A stretch of 64,000 bases of DNA. Source: Massilia aquatica. GTDB lineage: Bacteria > Pseudomonadota > Gammaproteobacteria > Burkholderiales > Burkholderiaceae_D. Below the pieces are notes generated by a model that saw only the letters and a program-made list of their open reading frames with translations, had not been told where the DNA came from and ran no database searches. The position numbers and the translations under genes are program-made. Position 1 is the stretch's first letter; every line of letters begins with the position of its first letter. The DNA lies in NCBI RefSeq assembly GCF_011682045.1, contig NZ_VVIW01000001.1:248001-312000 (forward strand), given 5' to 3'. Shown here piece by piece: positions 7,821 through 15,665 of this stretch.

Positions 7821-10778
7821 ATGCAAACATCCCAAGATTCTTCGATTAACCAATTGCACGTCACACCTGGAGCAGGCGCTCCGGCCACGGCCACCAGCGC
7901 CGCCGCTGTCGCCGCCCGCGGCGACTACCGCATCATCCGCCGCAACGGCGCCGTCGTCGCATTTGAACCATCGAAGATCTCGATCGCCGTCACCAAGGCC
8001 TTTTTGGCCGTGAGCGGCGGTCAGGGAGCCGGCTCCGCGCGCGTGCGCGAACTGGTCGAGCAGCTGACCGAGAACGTGGTGTCGGCCCTGATCCGGCGCC
8101 AGCCATCGGGCGGCACCTTCCATATCGAAGATGTGCAGGACCAGGTCGAACTGTCGCTGATGCGTTCGGGCGAGCACGACGTGGCGCGTGCCTACGTGCT
8201 GTACCGCGCCAAGCACATGGAAGAGCGCCGCCTGCAGAAGGAAGCGCTGGGCGGTTCGGCCGACGTGGCAGCCCCGCAAATCCACGTGCTCGAAAACGGC
8301 CAGCGCCGCCTGCTCGACATGAACCAGGTGCGCGACCTGATCGCCGCCGCCTGCGTCGGCCTGGAAAAGCACGTCGACGCCGACGCCATCCTGGCCGAAA
8401 CGGTCAAGAACCTGTACGACGGCGTGCCAGTCGAAGAGCTGCACAAGTCCGCCATCCTGGCTGCGCGCGCGCTGATGGAAAAGGACCCGGCCTACTCGCA
8501 GGTCACCGCCCGCATCCTGCTGCACACGATCCGCAAGGAAGTCTTCTGCGAAGAAGTGCCGCAAGCCCAGGCCGCAGCACACTATATAGAGTACTTCCCG
8601 AAATACATCGCCAAGGGCATCGAGAACGAGCTGCTGGACCCGGTCCTGGCCACCTTCGACCTGGCCAAGCTGGCGAAAGCCCTGGTCGCCGACCGTGACT
8701 TGCAGTTCGGCTACATCGGCCTGCAAACCCTGTACGACCGCTACTTCCTGCACGTGCGCGACGTGCGCATCGAAATGCCGCAGGCGTTCTACATGCGCGT
8801 GGCCATGGGCCTGTCGCTGCGCGAAGAAAACCGCGAAGCGCGCGCCGTCGAGTTCTACAACCTGCTGTCGTCGTTCGACTTCATGAGCTCGACCCCGACC
8901 CTGTTCAACTCCGGCACCCTGCGCTCGCAACTGTCGTCGTGCTACCTGACCACCGTCTCGGACGACCTGGAAGGCATCTACGACGCCATTAAAGAAAACG
9001 CGCTGCTGGCCAAGTTCGCCGGCGGCCTGGGCAACGACTGGACCCCGGTGCGGGCTCTCGGCGCCCACATCAAGGGCACCAACGGCAAGTCGCAAGGCGT
9101 GGTGCCGTTCCTGAAAGTGGTCAACGACACCGCCGTGGCGGTCAACCAGGGCGGCAAGCGCAAGGGCGCGGTCTGCGCCTACCTGGAAACCTGGCACATG
9201 GACGTGGAAGAATTCCTCGACCTGCGCAAGAACACCGGCGACGACCGCCGCCGCACCCACGACATGAACACGGCCAACTGGATTCCCGACCTGTTCATGA
9301 AGCGCGTGATGGAAAAGGGCGACTGGACCCTGTTCTCGCCATCCGAAACGCCGGACCTGCACGACAAGGTCGGCAAGGCCTTCGAGGCGGCTTACACCGG
9401 CTACGAAGCGAAAGCGGCCGCCGGCGAGATCCGCGTGTTCAAGAAGATCGCCGCGCTCGACCTGTGGCGCAAGATGCTCTCGATGCTGTTCGAAACCGGC
9501 CACCCATGGATCACCTTCAAGGACCCATGCAACATCCGTTCGCCACAGCAACACGTGGGCGTGGTCCACAGCTCGAACCTGTGCACCGAGATCACCCTGA
9601 ACACCAACGAGTCGGAAATCGCGGTCTGCAACCTGGGTTCCGTCAACTTGCCGGCGCACATGAAAGAAGGCAAGCTGGACCCGGTCAAGCTGCAGAAAAC
9701 CGTGCGCACCGCGATGCGCATGCTCGACAACGTCATCGATATCAATTACTACGCCGTCGAAAAAGCCCGCAATTCGAATATGCGCCACCGTCCGGTGGGA
9801 ATGGGTATCATGGGCTTCCAGGATTGCCTGCACATGATGCGCGTGCCGTACTCGTCGAACCAGGCGGTGGAATTCGCCGACCGCTCGATGGAAGCGGTGT
9901 GCTACTACGCCTACCTGGCCTCGACCGAGCTGGCCGAAGAGCGCGGCCGCTACGAGTCGTACAGCGGCTCGCTGTGGGACCGTGGCATCCTGCCGCAGGA
10001 TTCAGTCAAGCTGCTGGCAGACGAGCGCGGCGGCTACCTGGAAGTCGACATGTCGTCGGCCATGGATTGGACCGTGGTGCGCGAGCGCATCAAGCAGTTC
10101 GGCATGCGTAACTCGAACTGCGTGGCGATCGCTCCGACCGCGACCATTTCGAACATCATCGGCGTGTCGGCCTGCATCGAACCGACCTTCCAGAACCTGT
10201 ATGTGAAGTCGAACCTGTCCGGCGAATTTACCGAAATCAACTCGTACCTGGTACGCGACCTCAAGGCGCGCGACCTGTGGGACGAAGTCATGATCGCCGA
10301 CCTGAAGTACTTCGACGGCTCGCTGGCCAAGATCGACCGCATCCCGCAAGACCTGCGCGACATCTACGCCACCGCCTTCGAAGTCTCGCCGAGCTGGCTG
10401 GTGGAAGCGGCATCGCGCCGCCAGAAGTGGATCGACCAGGCCCAGTCGCTGAACATCTACATGGCTGGCGCCTCGGGCAAGAAGCTCGATGAAACCTACA
10501 AGCTGGCCTGGCTGCGCGGCCTCAAGACCACGTACTACCTGCGCACCATCGCGGCGACCCACATGGAGAAATCGACCTCCAAGACCGGCGCCCTGAACGC
10601 GGTGGCGGTGGACGGCGGCATGTCGGCCCACGCCATGGGTGCGGCGGCCGATACGGCGGCGGCAGCTGCCGCGGCGACGGCGGCCTCGGTGGCTGCGGCG
10701 GCGGCCGAGGAAGAGGGCGCGGCGTGCTACCTGCGTCCGGGCGACGATGGTTTCGAGGAATGCGAAGCCTGCCAGTAA
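7821..10778 (+). CDS. nrdA: Ribonucleoside-diphosphate reductase, alpha subunit (class Ia)
   Basis: This 985-residue catalytic subunit reduces NDPs to dNDPs with NrdB. It is longer than the 761-residue E. coli protein because the N-terminus carries an ATP-cone (about 33-130) and a second cone-like region (about 154-250). The active-site set is complete: Asn586, Cys588 and Glu590 (NLCTE), with the redox cysteines Cys374 (LSSCYL) and Cys603 (AVCNLGSVNL). The C-terminal shuttle pair is Cys981/Cys984 (ECEACQ), held on an Ala-rich tail (about 940-965). An AGGAGG site precedes the ATG. nrdB follows after 81 bp. Paired NrdR boxes control the operon. Confidence 0.95.
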   Translation: MQTSQDSSINQLHVTPGAGAPATATSAAAVAARGDYRIIRRNGAVVAFEPSKISIAVTKAFLAVSGGQGAGSARVRELVEQLTENVVSALIRRQPSGGTFHIEDVQDQVELSLMRSGEHDVARAYVLYRAKHMEERRLQKEALGGSADVAAPQIHVLENGQRRLLDMNQVRDLIAAACVGLEKHVDADAILAETVKNLYDGVPVEELHKSAILAARALMEKDPAYSQVTARILLHTIRKEVFCEEVPQAQAAAHYIEYFPKYIAKGIENELLDPVLATFDLAKLAKALVADRDLQFGYIGLQTLYDRYFLHVRDVRIEMPQAFYMRVAMGLSLREENREARAVEFYNLLSSFDFMSSTPTLFNSGTLRSQLSSCYLTTVSDDLEGIYDAIKENALLAKFAGGLGNDWTPVRALGAHIKGTNGKSQGVVPFLKVVNDTAVAVNQGGKRKGAVCAYLETWHMDVEEFLDLRKNTGDDRRRTHDMNTANWIPDLFMKRVMEKGDWTLFSPSETPDLHDKVGKAFEAAYTGYEAKAAAGEIRVFKKIAALDLWRKMLSMLFETGHPWITFKDPCNIRSPQQHVGVVHSSNLCTEITLNTNESEIAVCNLGSVNLPAHMKEGKLDPVKLQKTVRTAMRMLDNVIDINYYAVEKARNSNMRHRPVGMGIMGFQDCLHMMRVPYSSNQAVEFADRSMEAVCYYAYLASTELAEERGRYESYSGSLWDRGILPQDSVKLLADERGGYLEVDMSSAMDWTVVRERIKQFGMRNSNCVAIAPTATISNIIGVSACIEPTFQNLYVKSNLSGEFTEINSYLVRDLKARDLWDEVMIADLKYFDGSLAKIDRIPQDLRDIYATAFEVSPSWLVEAASRRQKWIDQAQSLNIYMAGASGKKLDETYKLAWLRGLKTTYYLRTIAATHMEKSTSKTGALNAVAVDGGMSAHAMGAAADTAAAAAAATAASVAAAAAEEEGAACYLRPGDDGFEECEACQ

Positions 10779-10859
10779 GAGTAATAGCTGGTACCGAGGC
10801 GGAGCGCTGCGGCGCTCCGCGCAAGACCGAATTGAACACAGACGAAAAGAGGAATCACC

Positions 10860-11984
10860 ATGTTGTCCTGGGACGATGAAACAGCCAGCGCGCCAGCCGC
10901 GCGCCCTGCGGCGCCAAGCGCCGCCGTAGCGGGTACCGAACCCGCAGCCGACGCCGCATCGGTCGCCAAGCGCGTCCACGCCGACGACAAGCGCATCATC
11001 AACGGCAAGACCGATGTCAACCAGCTGGTCCCGTTCAAGTACAAATGGGCGTGGGACAAGTACCTGGCCGGTTGCGCCAATCACTGGATGCCGCAAGAGG
11101 TCAACATGCAGCGCGACATCGAGTTGTGGAAAAATCCCAACGGTCTGACCGATGACGAGCGCCGCCTGGTGAAACGCAACCTGGGCTTCTTCGTGACCGC
11201 CGACTCGCTGGCCGCCAACAACATCGTGCTCGGCACCTACCGCCACATCACGGCGCCGGAATGCCGCCAGTACCTGCTGCGCCAGGCCTTCGAAGAAGCG
11301 ATCCACACCCACGCCTACCAGTACATCGTGGAGTCGCTGGGCCTGGACGAAGGCGAGATCTTCAACGCCTACAACGAAGTCAAGTCGATCCGCGACAAGG
11401 ACGAGTTCCTGATTCCGTTCATCAACACGCTGACCGATCCGGCCTTCACCACCGGCACCGTGGAAAACGACCAGAAGCTGTTGAAATCGCTGATCGTGTT
11501 CGCCTGCCTGATGGAAGGGCTGTTCTTCTACGTCGGCTTCACCCAGATCCTGGCGCTGGGCCGCCAGAACAAGATGATGGGCGCGGCGGAGCAGTACCAG
11601 TACATCCTGCGCGACGAGTCGATGCACTGCAACTTCGGCATCGACCTGATCAACACGATCAAGATGGAAAACCCGCTGCTGTGGACCCCGGCCTTCAAGG
11701 AAGAGATCAAGCAGCTGTTCCTGAAAGCGGTCGACCTGGAGTATGCCTACGCCGAAGACACCATGCCGCGCGGCGTGCTGGGCCTGAACGCCACCATGTT
11801 CAAAGGTTACCTGCGTTTCATCGCCAACCGCCGCGCGCAGCAGATCGGCCTGGACGCGATGTTCGCCCAGGAAGAAAATCCATTCCCGTGGATGAGCGAG
11901 ATGATCGACCTGAAAAAGGAACGCAACTTCTTCGAGACGCGCGTGACCGAGTACCAGACCGGTGGCGCCCTGAACTGGGAATAA
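10860..11984 (+). CDS. nrdB: Ribonucleoside-diphosphate reductase, beta subunit
   Basis: This 374-residue radical-bearing subunit is the partner of NrdA. The di-iron/tyrosyl-radical site is visible as [12 protein letters not shown]: His149 is an iron ligand and Tyr153 is at the position of E. coli Tyr122, with a further ligand region at [14 protein letters not shown]. The first 40 residues are an Ala/Pro-rich extension that looks disordered. The C-terminus ends in [12 protein letters not shown], the tail that binds the alpha subunit. It sits 81 bp after nrdA with an AGAGGA site and is followed by a strong terminator. It is a normal class Ia enzyme with no sign of the tyrosine-less class Ic. 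Confidence 0.95.
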   Translation: MLSWDDETASAPAARPAAPSAAVAGTEPAADAASVAKRVHADDKRIINGKTDVNQLVPFKYKWAWDKYLAGCANHWMPQEVNMQRDIELWKNPNGLTDDERRLVKRNLGFFVTADSLAANNIVLGTYRHITAPECRQYLLRQAFEEAIHTHAYQYIVESLGLDEGEIFNAYNEVKSIRDKDEFLIPFINTLTDPAFTTGTVENDQKLLKSLIVFACLMEGLFFYVGFTQILALGRQNKMMGAAEQYQYILRDESMHCNFGIDLINTIKMENPLLWTPAFKEEIKQLFLKAVDLEYAYAEDTMPRGVLGLNATMFKGYLRFIANRRAQQIGLDAMFAQEENPFPWMSEMIDLKKERNFFETRVTEYQTGGALNWE

Positions 11985-12066
11985 GCCGCGCCACTGCCTG
12001 GCGCTGCGCTGGACGGCGCCGCGCCGGCAGCGACCCCGGACGGCATGCGATCCGGCTGCCTCCATT

Positions 12067-12091
12067 AAAAAAGCTCCCTCGGGAGCTTTTT
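12067..12091. terminator. Bidirectional terminator between nrdB and the Cache gene
   Basis: The hairpin AAAAAGCTCCC, loop TC, GGGAGCTTTTT is perfectly symmetrical and flanked by A-runs and T-runs. It can therefore end both the nrdAB transcript and the convergent Cache-domain gene transcript. Confidence 0.85.
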
Positions 12092-12138
12092 GCATGATGG
12101 GCGTCGCCGCAGCGCGCCCGCAGGTCTTGTTTGCCTGT

Positions 12139-12618
12139 CTACTTGCCCGCCTTGTAAACCCCGCAGGCGAAGTACACATTGTCGACCCGCTCGACGTAGG
12201 TGCTCTTGGCCTCGAGCGCGCCGCTCTTCGCGTTCGGCCATTTGTAGTCGACCCAGCCTTTGCCCTCCTTGCCGGCCACCTCGCGGAAGCGACGCGTGAA
12301 GTACACGCCGTCGACGTCGCGCAGGTCGCCCAGCTCCTTGCCGACCAGTTTGGCGTTGGCGCCATGCGCCGTCACCGGCCCCGGCGCGACGGGCGCGACG
12401 AACAGATACAAGTCCTTGCTTTCGAACATGCCGGTCTTGCCATTGATTTCGGCCGCCGTCTTCTCCATGCCGTTCGCCTTGTAGAAGGCGATCGCCTTTT
12501 TCACGAGGGCCACCGCTTCCTCGCTGGTGCCGCGTTCGGCCGCGCCGGCCGCTCCCGCCGCCGCCGCCATCAGCGATGCCATGCCGATCATGGCGAGCCA
12601 CTTGACTAGTCTGTTCAT
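12139..12618 (-). CDS. Secreted single-Cache-domain protein
   Basis: This 159-residue protein has a signal peptide (MNRLVKWLAM to AGAAGAAE, about 1-28) and a single Cache-type domain: a helical stretch EEAVALVKKAIAFYKANG, then MFESKDLYLFV, VTAHGANAKLVGKELG, and GKGWVDYKWPN. Such stand-alone Cache proteins are periplasmic small-molecule binders. A longer frame starts at 12648, but a GGAGAG site lies just before the ATG at 12618 and the signal peptide begins there, so I chose that start. No signalling partner is adjacent. The ligand is unknown. Confidence 0.8.
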   Translation of the reverse strand: MNRLVKWLAMIGMASLMAAAAGAAGAAERGTSEEAVALVKKAIAFYKANGMEKTAAEINGKTGMFESKDLYLFVAPVAPGPVTAHGANAKLVGKELGDLRDVDGVYFTRRFREVAGKEGKGWVDYKWPNAKSGALEAKSTYVERVDNVYFACGVYKAGK

Positions 12619-13190
12619 CGATTCTCTCCGTCTCGTTGTGGTCGCCACGCGGCGCCTGAAATGATCCTATGCCGTCACCCGCTTGCGCACAAGGGGGAGC
12701 GCGAGATGCGCTGGCGGCGCGCGTCAAACTGTTTACCTCAAGAGACAAACGAGCGTCCGGCGCGAGAACAGCGAGAGACGAACGAGCGACGAACGAGAGG
12801 CAAACAGCGCGCACGCTTGCGGACATCGCGTGCATGCTCGTGCGAATACGTCTCGCAGCAGCAACGAACAGCGTGCAGTGCGCACCTCGCTGCGCACGCG
12901 ACGTATTCGACGCGCGGCGTCGCAGCAAGCGCTGCGGCGGCACGCGCCGCACGTCGCCGATGCGCGCTCGCCGGTTCCGCTGTATTTTGCATAGCGCCTT
13001 TAGGTACGCCATGTCTGCGTAGCGCGTGGGCGCATGCGCGGCGCGCTCGGGCCGTACGGAGAGCACGCGCGGCGGCGTGGCGCGTGCACCGGCACGCATG
13101 CGCGCGCGATGATCGTGCGCAGCTGCCTGCATCGTTTGAAAAAAAAAGTCAAACAAATGCTGTGTGCAGGTTGCGCACTGACAAGGTTTT
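12619..13190. other. Long stretch without a convincing gene
   Basis: This CpG-rich DNA contains many short imperfect repeats of the kind GACGAACGAGCG (about 12745-12800) and GCGCGC tracts. Overlapping open frames exist on both strands, but they are Arg-rich, have no ribosome binding sites and resemble nothing I know. A stretch of nine A's lies at about 13139-13147. I regard it as non-coding. Confidence 0.5.
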
Positions 13191-13364
13191 CGTGTACTTT
13201 ACGTGATTGAATTTGTCAAAACGTGAACGCGAAGATGCAAGCCGCGCGCGACGACAAAATCATCGATCAAAATGGGACGCTGATTCAAACAGATATGCGC
13301 TTAAACTTCTGCAAAAGACAAAGCCGCACTGCCTGATCCGGTTCAGGCATGGCGGCTTTTTCTT
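13191..13364 (+). ncRNA. Candidate small RNA ending in a strong terminator
   Basis: A possible promoter (TTGCGC near 13172, 18-bp spacer, TACTTT near 13196) is followed by about 160 nt without a good gene and then a strong intrinsic terminator at 13320-13364. The terminator must end some transcript, and no protein gene lies directly before it on this strand. A 33-codon frame (13235-13336) overlaps the terminator stem and lacks a clear ribosome binding site. This is a structural inference only; I recognise no known RNA family. Confidence 0.35.
13320..13364 (+). terminator. Strong intrinsic terminator in gene-free DNA
   Basis: The stem AAGCCGC-A-CTGCCTGA pairs with TCAGGCA-T-GGCGGCTT around loop TCCGGT and is followed by TTTTTCTTTT. 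It is 16-17 bp long with one mismatch. It stands about 255 bp before the H1-like gene and 700 bp from the Cache gene start, so it belongs to neither. Confidence 0.75.
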
Positions 13365-13618
13365 TTACGGTTGTGGGCTCTTGATGCGGACAGCGAACCA
13401 TGAACACCGTATCCGTCGTCTCTGTTTTCAGAAACGACTATAGCTGAAGCGCTGCAAACTTGAGGAGTTGCAGCAGTTCAGCTGGTGCCGAATTCATTAG
13501 CATAAACACCGAACACGTTTGTGCCGATGAATAATTCGCCTGACCTCCAGTTACGGGTCGGACGGGTTTTAAATCTTGTAGCGTGATTTTTTCCCATCGC
13601 AGATGAAGGAGAACCCAA
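13365..13618 (+). other. Upstream region of the H1-like gene
   Basis: There is no open frame of note. A small hairpin (CTGCAAACT with AGTTGCAG, 13452-13473) and AT-rich DNA (about 13490-13600) precede an AAGGAGA ribosome binding site at about 13608-13614. The promoter of the H1-like gene must lie here or further upstream, but I cannot place it. Confidence 0.4.
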
Positions 13619-14665
13619 ATGGCAACAGCCGCTAAGAAACCCGCAGTAAAGAAACCAGTCGCGAAAGCCACTGCCGAGAAACCAGCGAAGAAAGTCGCCG
13701 CGAAAGCAGTCGCCGCTAAAGCAGTCGCAGCCAAGCCAGCAGCGAAAGCCGCAGCAAAGCCTGCAGCGAAACCAGCAGCGAAAAAAGTTGCAGCGAAAGC
13801 CGCAGCCAAGCCAGCAGCGAAAACCGCAGCGAAGCCAGCAGCCAAAAAAGCCGCAGCCAAGCCAGTAGCGAAAAAAGCCGTTGCAAAAACCGCAGCCAAG
13901 CCAGTAGCGAAAAAGGCAGCAGCCAAGTCGGCGGCAAAGCCAGTCGCTAAAAAAGCGGCAGCCAAGCCAGTCGCCAAAAAAGCGGCAGCCAAGCCAGCAG
14001 CAAGCAAGGCAGCAGCCAAGCCGGCAGCCAAGGCAAAAGCGACGGCCAAGCCAGTCGCCAAAAAGGCAGCAGCGAAGCCAGCAGCGAAGGCAGCAGCTAA
14101 ACCAGCAGCCAAGGCAGCAGCCAAGCCAGCAGCGAAGAAAGCCACGGCAAAATCGTCGGCCAAGCCGGCAGCCAAGCCAGCAGCCAAGCCGGTAGCGAAG
14201 AAAGCCGCCGCCAAACCTGCCGCAAAGAAAGCAGCAGCAAAGCCAGCAGCGACCAAAGCCGCAGCCAAGCCAGCCGCCAAAAAAGCAGCAGCGACGTCGA
14301 CCGCCAAGAAACCAGCAGTAACTAAAGCAGCAGCAAAGCCAGCAGCGAAAGCAGCAGCAAAGCCAGCAGCAAAAAAGGTGGCGGCTAAGCCAGCAGCAAA
14401 AAAGCCGGTTAAGGCTGCGGCAACGCCAGCAGCCAAGCCAGCACCAGCTCCAGCAGCGGCGATTCCTGCCGTCGCGGCAGCCAAGCCGGCCGTAAAGAAA
14501 GCGGCAGCCCCTAAAAAGGCAGCGGCACCGAAAGCCGACGCAGCATCGAAGCCAGCGGCAGCTCCTGCACCAGCAGCAGCGGCAGCACCGGCTCCGGCGG
14601 CAACGGTGAAAACCGTGGTGGTTCCGGCCGCCGCATGGCCATTCCCGACCAGCAGCCGTCCGTAA
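13619..14665 (+). CDS. Histone H1-like Lys/Ala/Pro-rich DNA-binding protein
   Basis: This 348-residue protein is built almost entirely of AAKPAAKK-type repeats (residues about 1-270), like the C-terminal tail of eukaryotic histone H1 and the bacterial H1-like proteins of Bordetella and other Burkholderiales. Such proteins bind DNA through their lysines and vary in length between strains because the repeats expand and contract. The last 75 residues change to an Ala/Pro-rich segment poor in lysine and end in VVVPAAAWPFPTSSRP, a defined tail that breaks the repeat and may be a separate contact site. An AAGGAGA site precedes the ATG and a strong terminator follows. There is no globular domain. 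Confidence 0.85.
   Translation: MATAAKKPAVKKPVAKATAEKPAKKVAAKAVAAKAVAAKPAAKAAAKPAAKPAAKKVAAKAAAKPAAKTAAKPAAKKAAAKPVAKKAVAKTAAKPVAKKAAAKSAAKPVAKKAAAKPVAKKAAAKPAASKAAAKPAAKAKATAKPVAKKAAAKPAAKAAAKPAAKAAAKPAAKKATAKSSAKPAAKPAAKPVAKKAAAKPAAKKAAAKPAATKAAAKPAAKKAAATSTAKKPAVTKAAAKPAAKAAAKPAAKKVAAKPAAKKPVKAAATPAAKPAPAPAAAIPAVAAAKPAVKKAAAPKKAAAPKADAASKPAAAPAPAAAAAPAPAATVKTVVVPAAAWPFPTSSRP
13622..14420 (+). repeat. Imperfect AAKPAAKK-coding repeat array
   Basis: The H1-like gene consists of degenerate short repeats of about 12-24 bp, such as GCAGCCAAGCCAGCAGCGAAG, with GCA/GCC/GCG and AAG/AAA alternating. The repeats are inside the reading frame and are not a CRISPR array. They are expected to be prone to length change. 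Confidence 0.8.
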
Positions 14666-14690
14666 CAGGTTGTTGGGCCTGGATCAGGCA

Positions 14691-14732
14691 AAATACCGCT
14701 GTGTGACTTGATTCACACAGCGGTTTTTTTTT
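14691..14732 (+). terminator. Terminator after the H1-like gene
   Basis: The stem ACCGCTGTGTGA pairs with TCACACAGCGGT around a short loop and is followed by nine T's. The yggT ribosome binding site (AAGGAGAG) starts directly after it, so yggT translation on any read-through transcript would begin just past the hairpin. Confidence 0.85.
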
Positions 14733-14743
14733 AAGGAGAGCAC

Positions 14744-15271
14744 GTGCACAGTATTGTTCAGTTGATCGTCGACACCATCGCCAGCATTCTCGGCGGGGTC
14801 CTGTTACTCCGGTTCTGGATGCAGGCGATCCGCGTGCGTCCGCCGCCGCAGATCGGGCAATTCATTTTTACCCTGACCGACTGGATGGTGTTGCCGATGC
14901 GGCGCGTCATTCCCGGCGTGGGCGGCTACGATTGGGCCAGCCTGGTTGGCGCTTTCCTGGTGGTGGCACTGGCCTCGGCCATCGTCTACTTTGGGGCGCC
15001 GTATGAGCTGGTGGCCCTCATGTCCCTGTACACCTTCCTGACCTGGATCCTGTACGGCTTCATGGGGACGCTGCTGGTCGAGGTGATCCTGAGCTGGGTC
15101 AACCCGCAGGCGCCCATGGCGCCCTTCATACAGGCACTCAACGAGCCGCTGCTGCGCCCCTTGCGCAAGGTGGTGCCGCCGATCGGCGGGATCGACCTGT
15201 CGGTGATGGTGGCCTTGATTCTGATCAAGATCGTGCATCTTCTGGTACAGATGATGTTCGGGCTGCGATGA
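14744..15271 (+). CDS. yggT: YggT-family integral membrane protein
   Basis: This 175-residue protein contains two YGGT repeats, each a pair of hydrophobic helices: about residues 5-95 (RFWMQAIRVRPPPQIGQFIF) and 100-172 (ILSWVNPQAPMAPFIQALNE). The GTG start at 14744 has AAGGAGAG seven bases upstream, a better fit than any internal ATG. YggT proteins are linked to osmotic tolerance and membrane organisation, but the biochemistry is unsettled. The stop overlaps the next ATG (ATGA), giving the classical yggT-yggU pair. Confidence 0.9.
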   Translation: MHSIVQLIVDTIASILGGVLLLRFWMQAIRVRPPPQIGQFIFTLTDWMVLPMRRVIPGVGGYDWASLVGAFLVVALASAIVYFGAPYELVALMSLYTFLTWILYGFMGTLLVEVILSWVNPQAPMAPFIQALNEPLLRPLRKVVPPIGGIDLSVMVALILIKIVHLLVQMMFGLR

Positions 15272-15567
15272 GCCGTGCCTGGTGCTCGGCCTTGCCGGGC
15301 GCGCTGCGTCTGGCGGTGCAGATCACGCCGAACGCCAGGAAGACCGAGGTGATCGGCGTGCTCGACGACGCGCTCAAGCTCAAGTTGCAGGCGCAGCCGA
15401 TCGAAGGCAAGGCCAACGAGGCCTTGATCAAATATTTATCTGGAGAATTGGGCGTGCCGAAAAGCGCGCTCACGATCACGCACGGCCTGACCAGCAAGCG
15501 CAAGCTGATTGAAGTGGTGTCAGGCAGCCTGACGCCGGAACAGGTCGCGCAGATACTCTTGAAGTAA
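15268..15567 (+). CDS. yggU: DUF167/YggU-family protein
   Basis: This 99-residue protein matches the DUF167 family: LAVQITPNARKTEVIGV (about 13-29), LKLQAQPIEGKANEALIKYL (about 41-60) and a C-terminal beta strand with KRKLIEVVSGS. The fold is small and its function is unknown. It overlaps yggT by four bases and so is translationally coupled. The length is normal for the family (about 95-100 residues). Confidence 0.88.
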   Translation: MSRAWCSALPGALRLAVQITPNARKTEVIGVLDDALKLKLQAQPIEGKANEALIKYLSGELGVPKSALTITHGLTSKRKLIEVVSGSLTPEQVAQILLK

Positions 15568-15591
15568 GCGTCGCAAAACCGGCGACCGGCG

Positions 15592-15645
15592 AACCGGGGT
15601 CTGTCCCCGGTTTTGCAACTTGAACCGGGGTCTGTCCCCGGTTTT
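15592..15645. repeat. Two direct copies of a 23-bp palindromic repeat
   Basis: AACCGGGGTCTGTCCCCGGTTTT occurs at 15592-15614 and again at 15623-15645. Each copy is an 8-bp inverted repeat around 5 nt. They lie between convergent yggU and the PfkB kinase gene, where the T-tail on the plus strand would end yggU transcripts. I associate this palindrome with dispersed repeats in Massilia-like genomes, from memory. Confidence 0.7.
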
Positions 15646-15665
15646 ACAACTTTCGGTTGTGTAAC

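Noticed and set aside
12661-13206. A 181-codon Arg-rich plus-strand frame, and overlapping frames on both strands
   Set aside because: There is no ribosome binding site, the composition is erratic, and nothing is recognisable; the frames look like chance openings in CpG-rich non-coding DNA.
13235-13336. A 33-codon frame in the candidate small RNA
   Set aside because: Its end lies inside the terminator stem and it has no convincing ribosome binding site, so I treat it as chance unless translation is shown.
13438-14691. A 417-codon minus-strand frame, rich in Ala, Gly, Phe and Leu
   Set aside because: It is the complement of the H1-like repeat gene and mirrors its repeats. The plus strand has the ribosome binding site and terminator.
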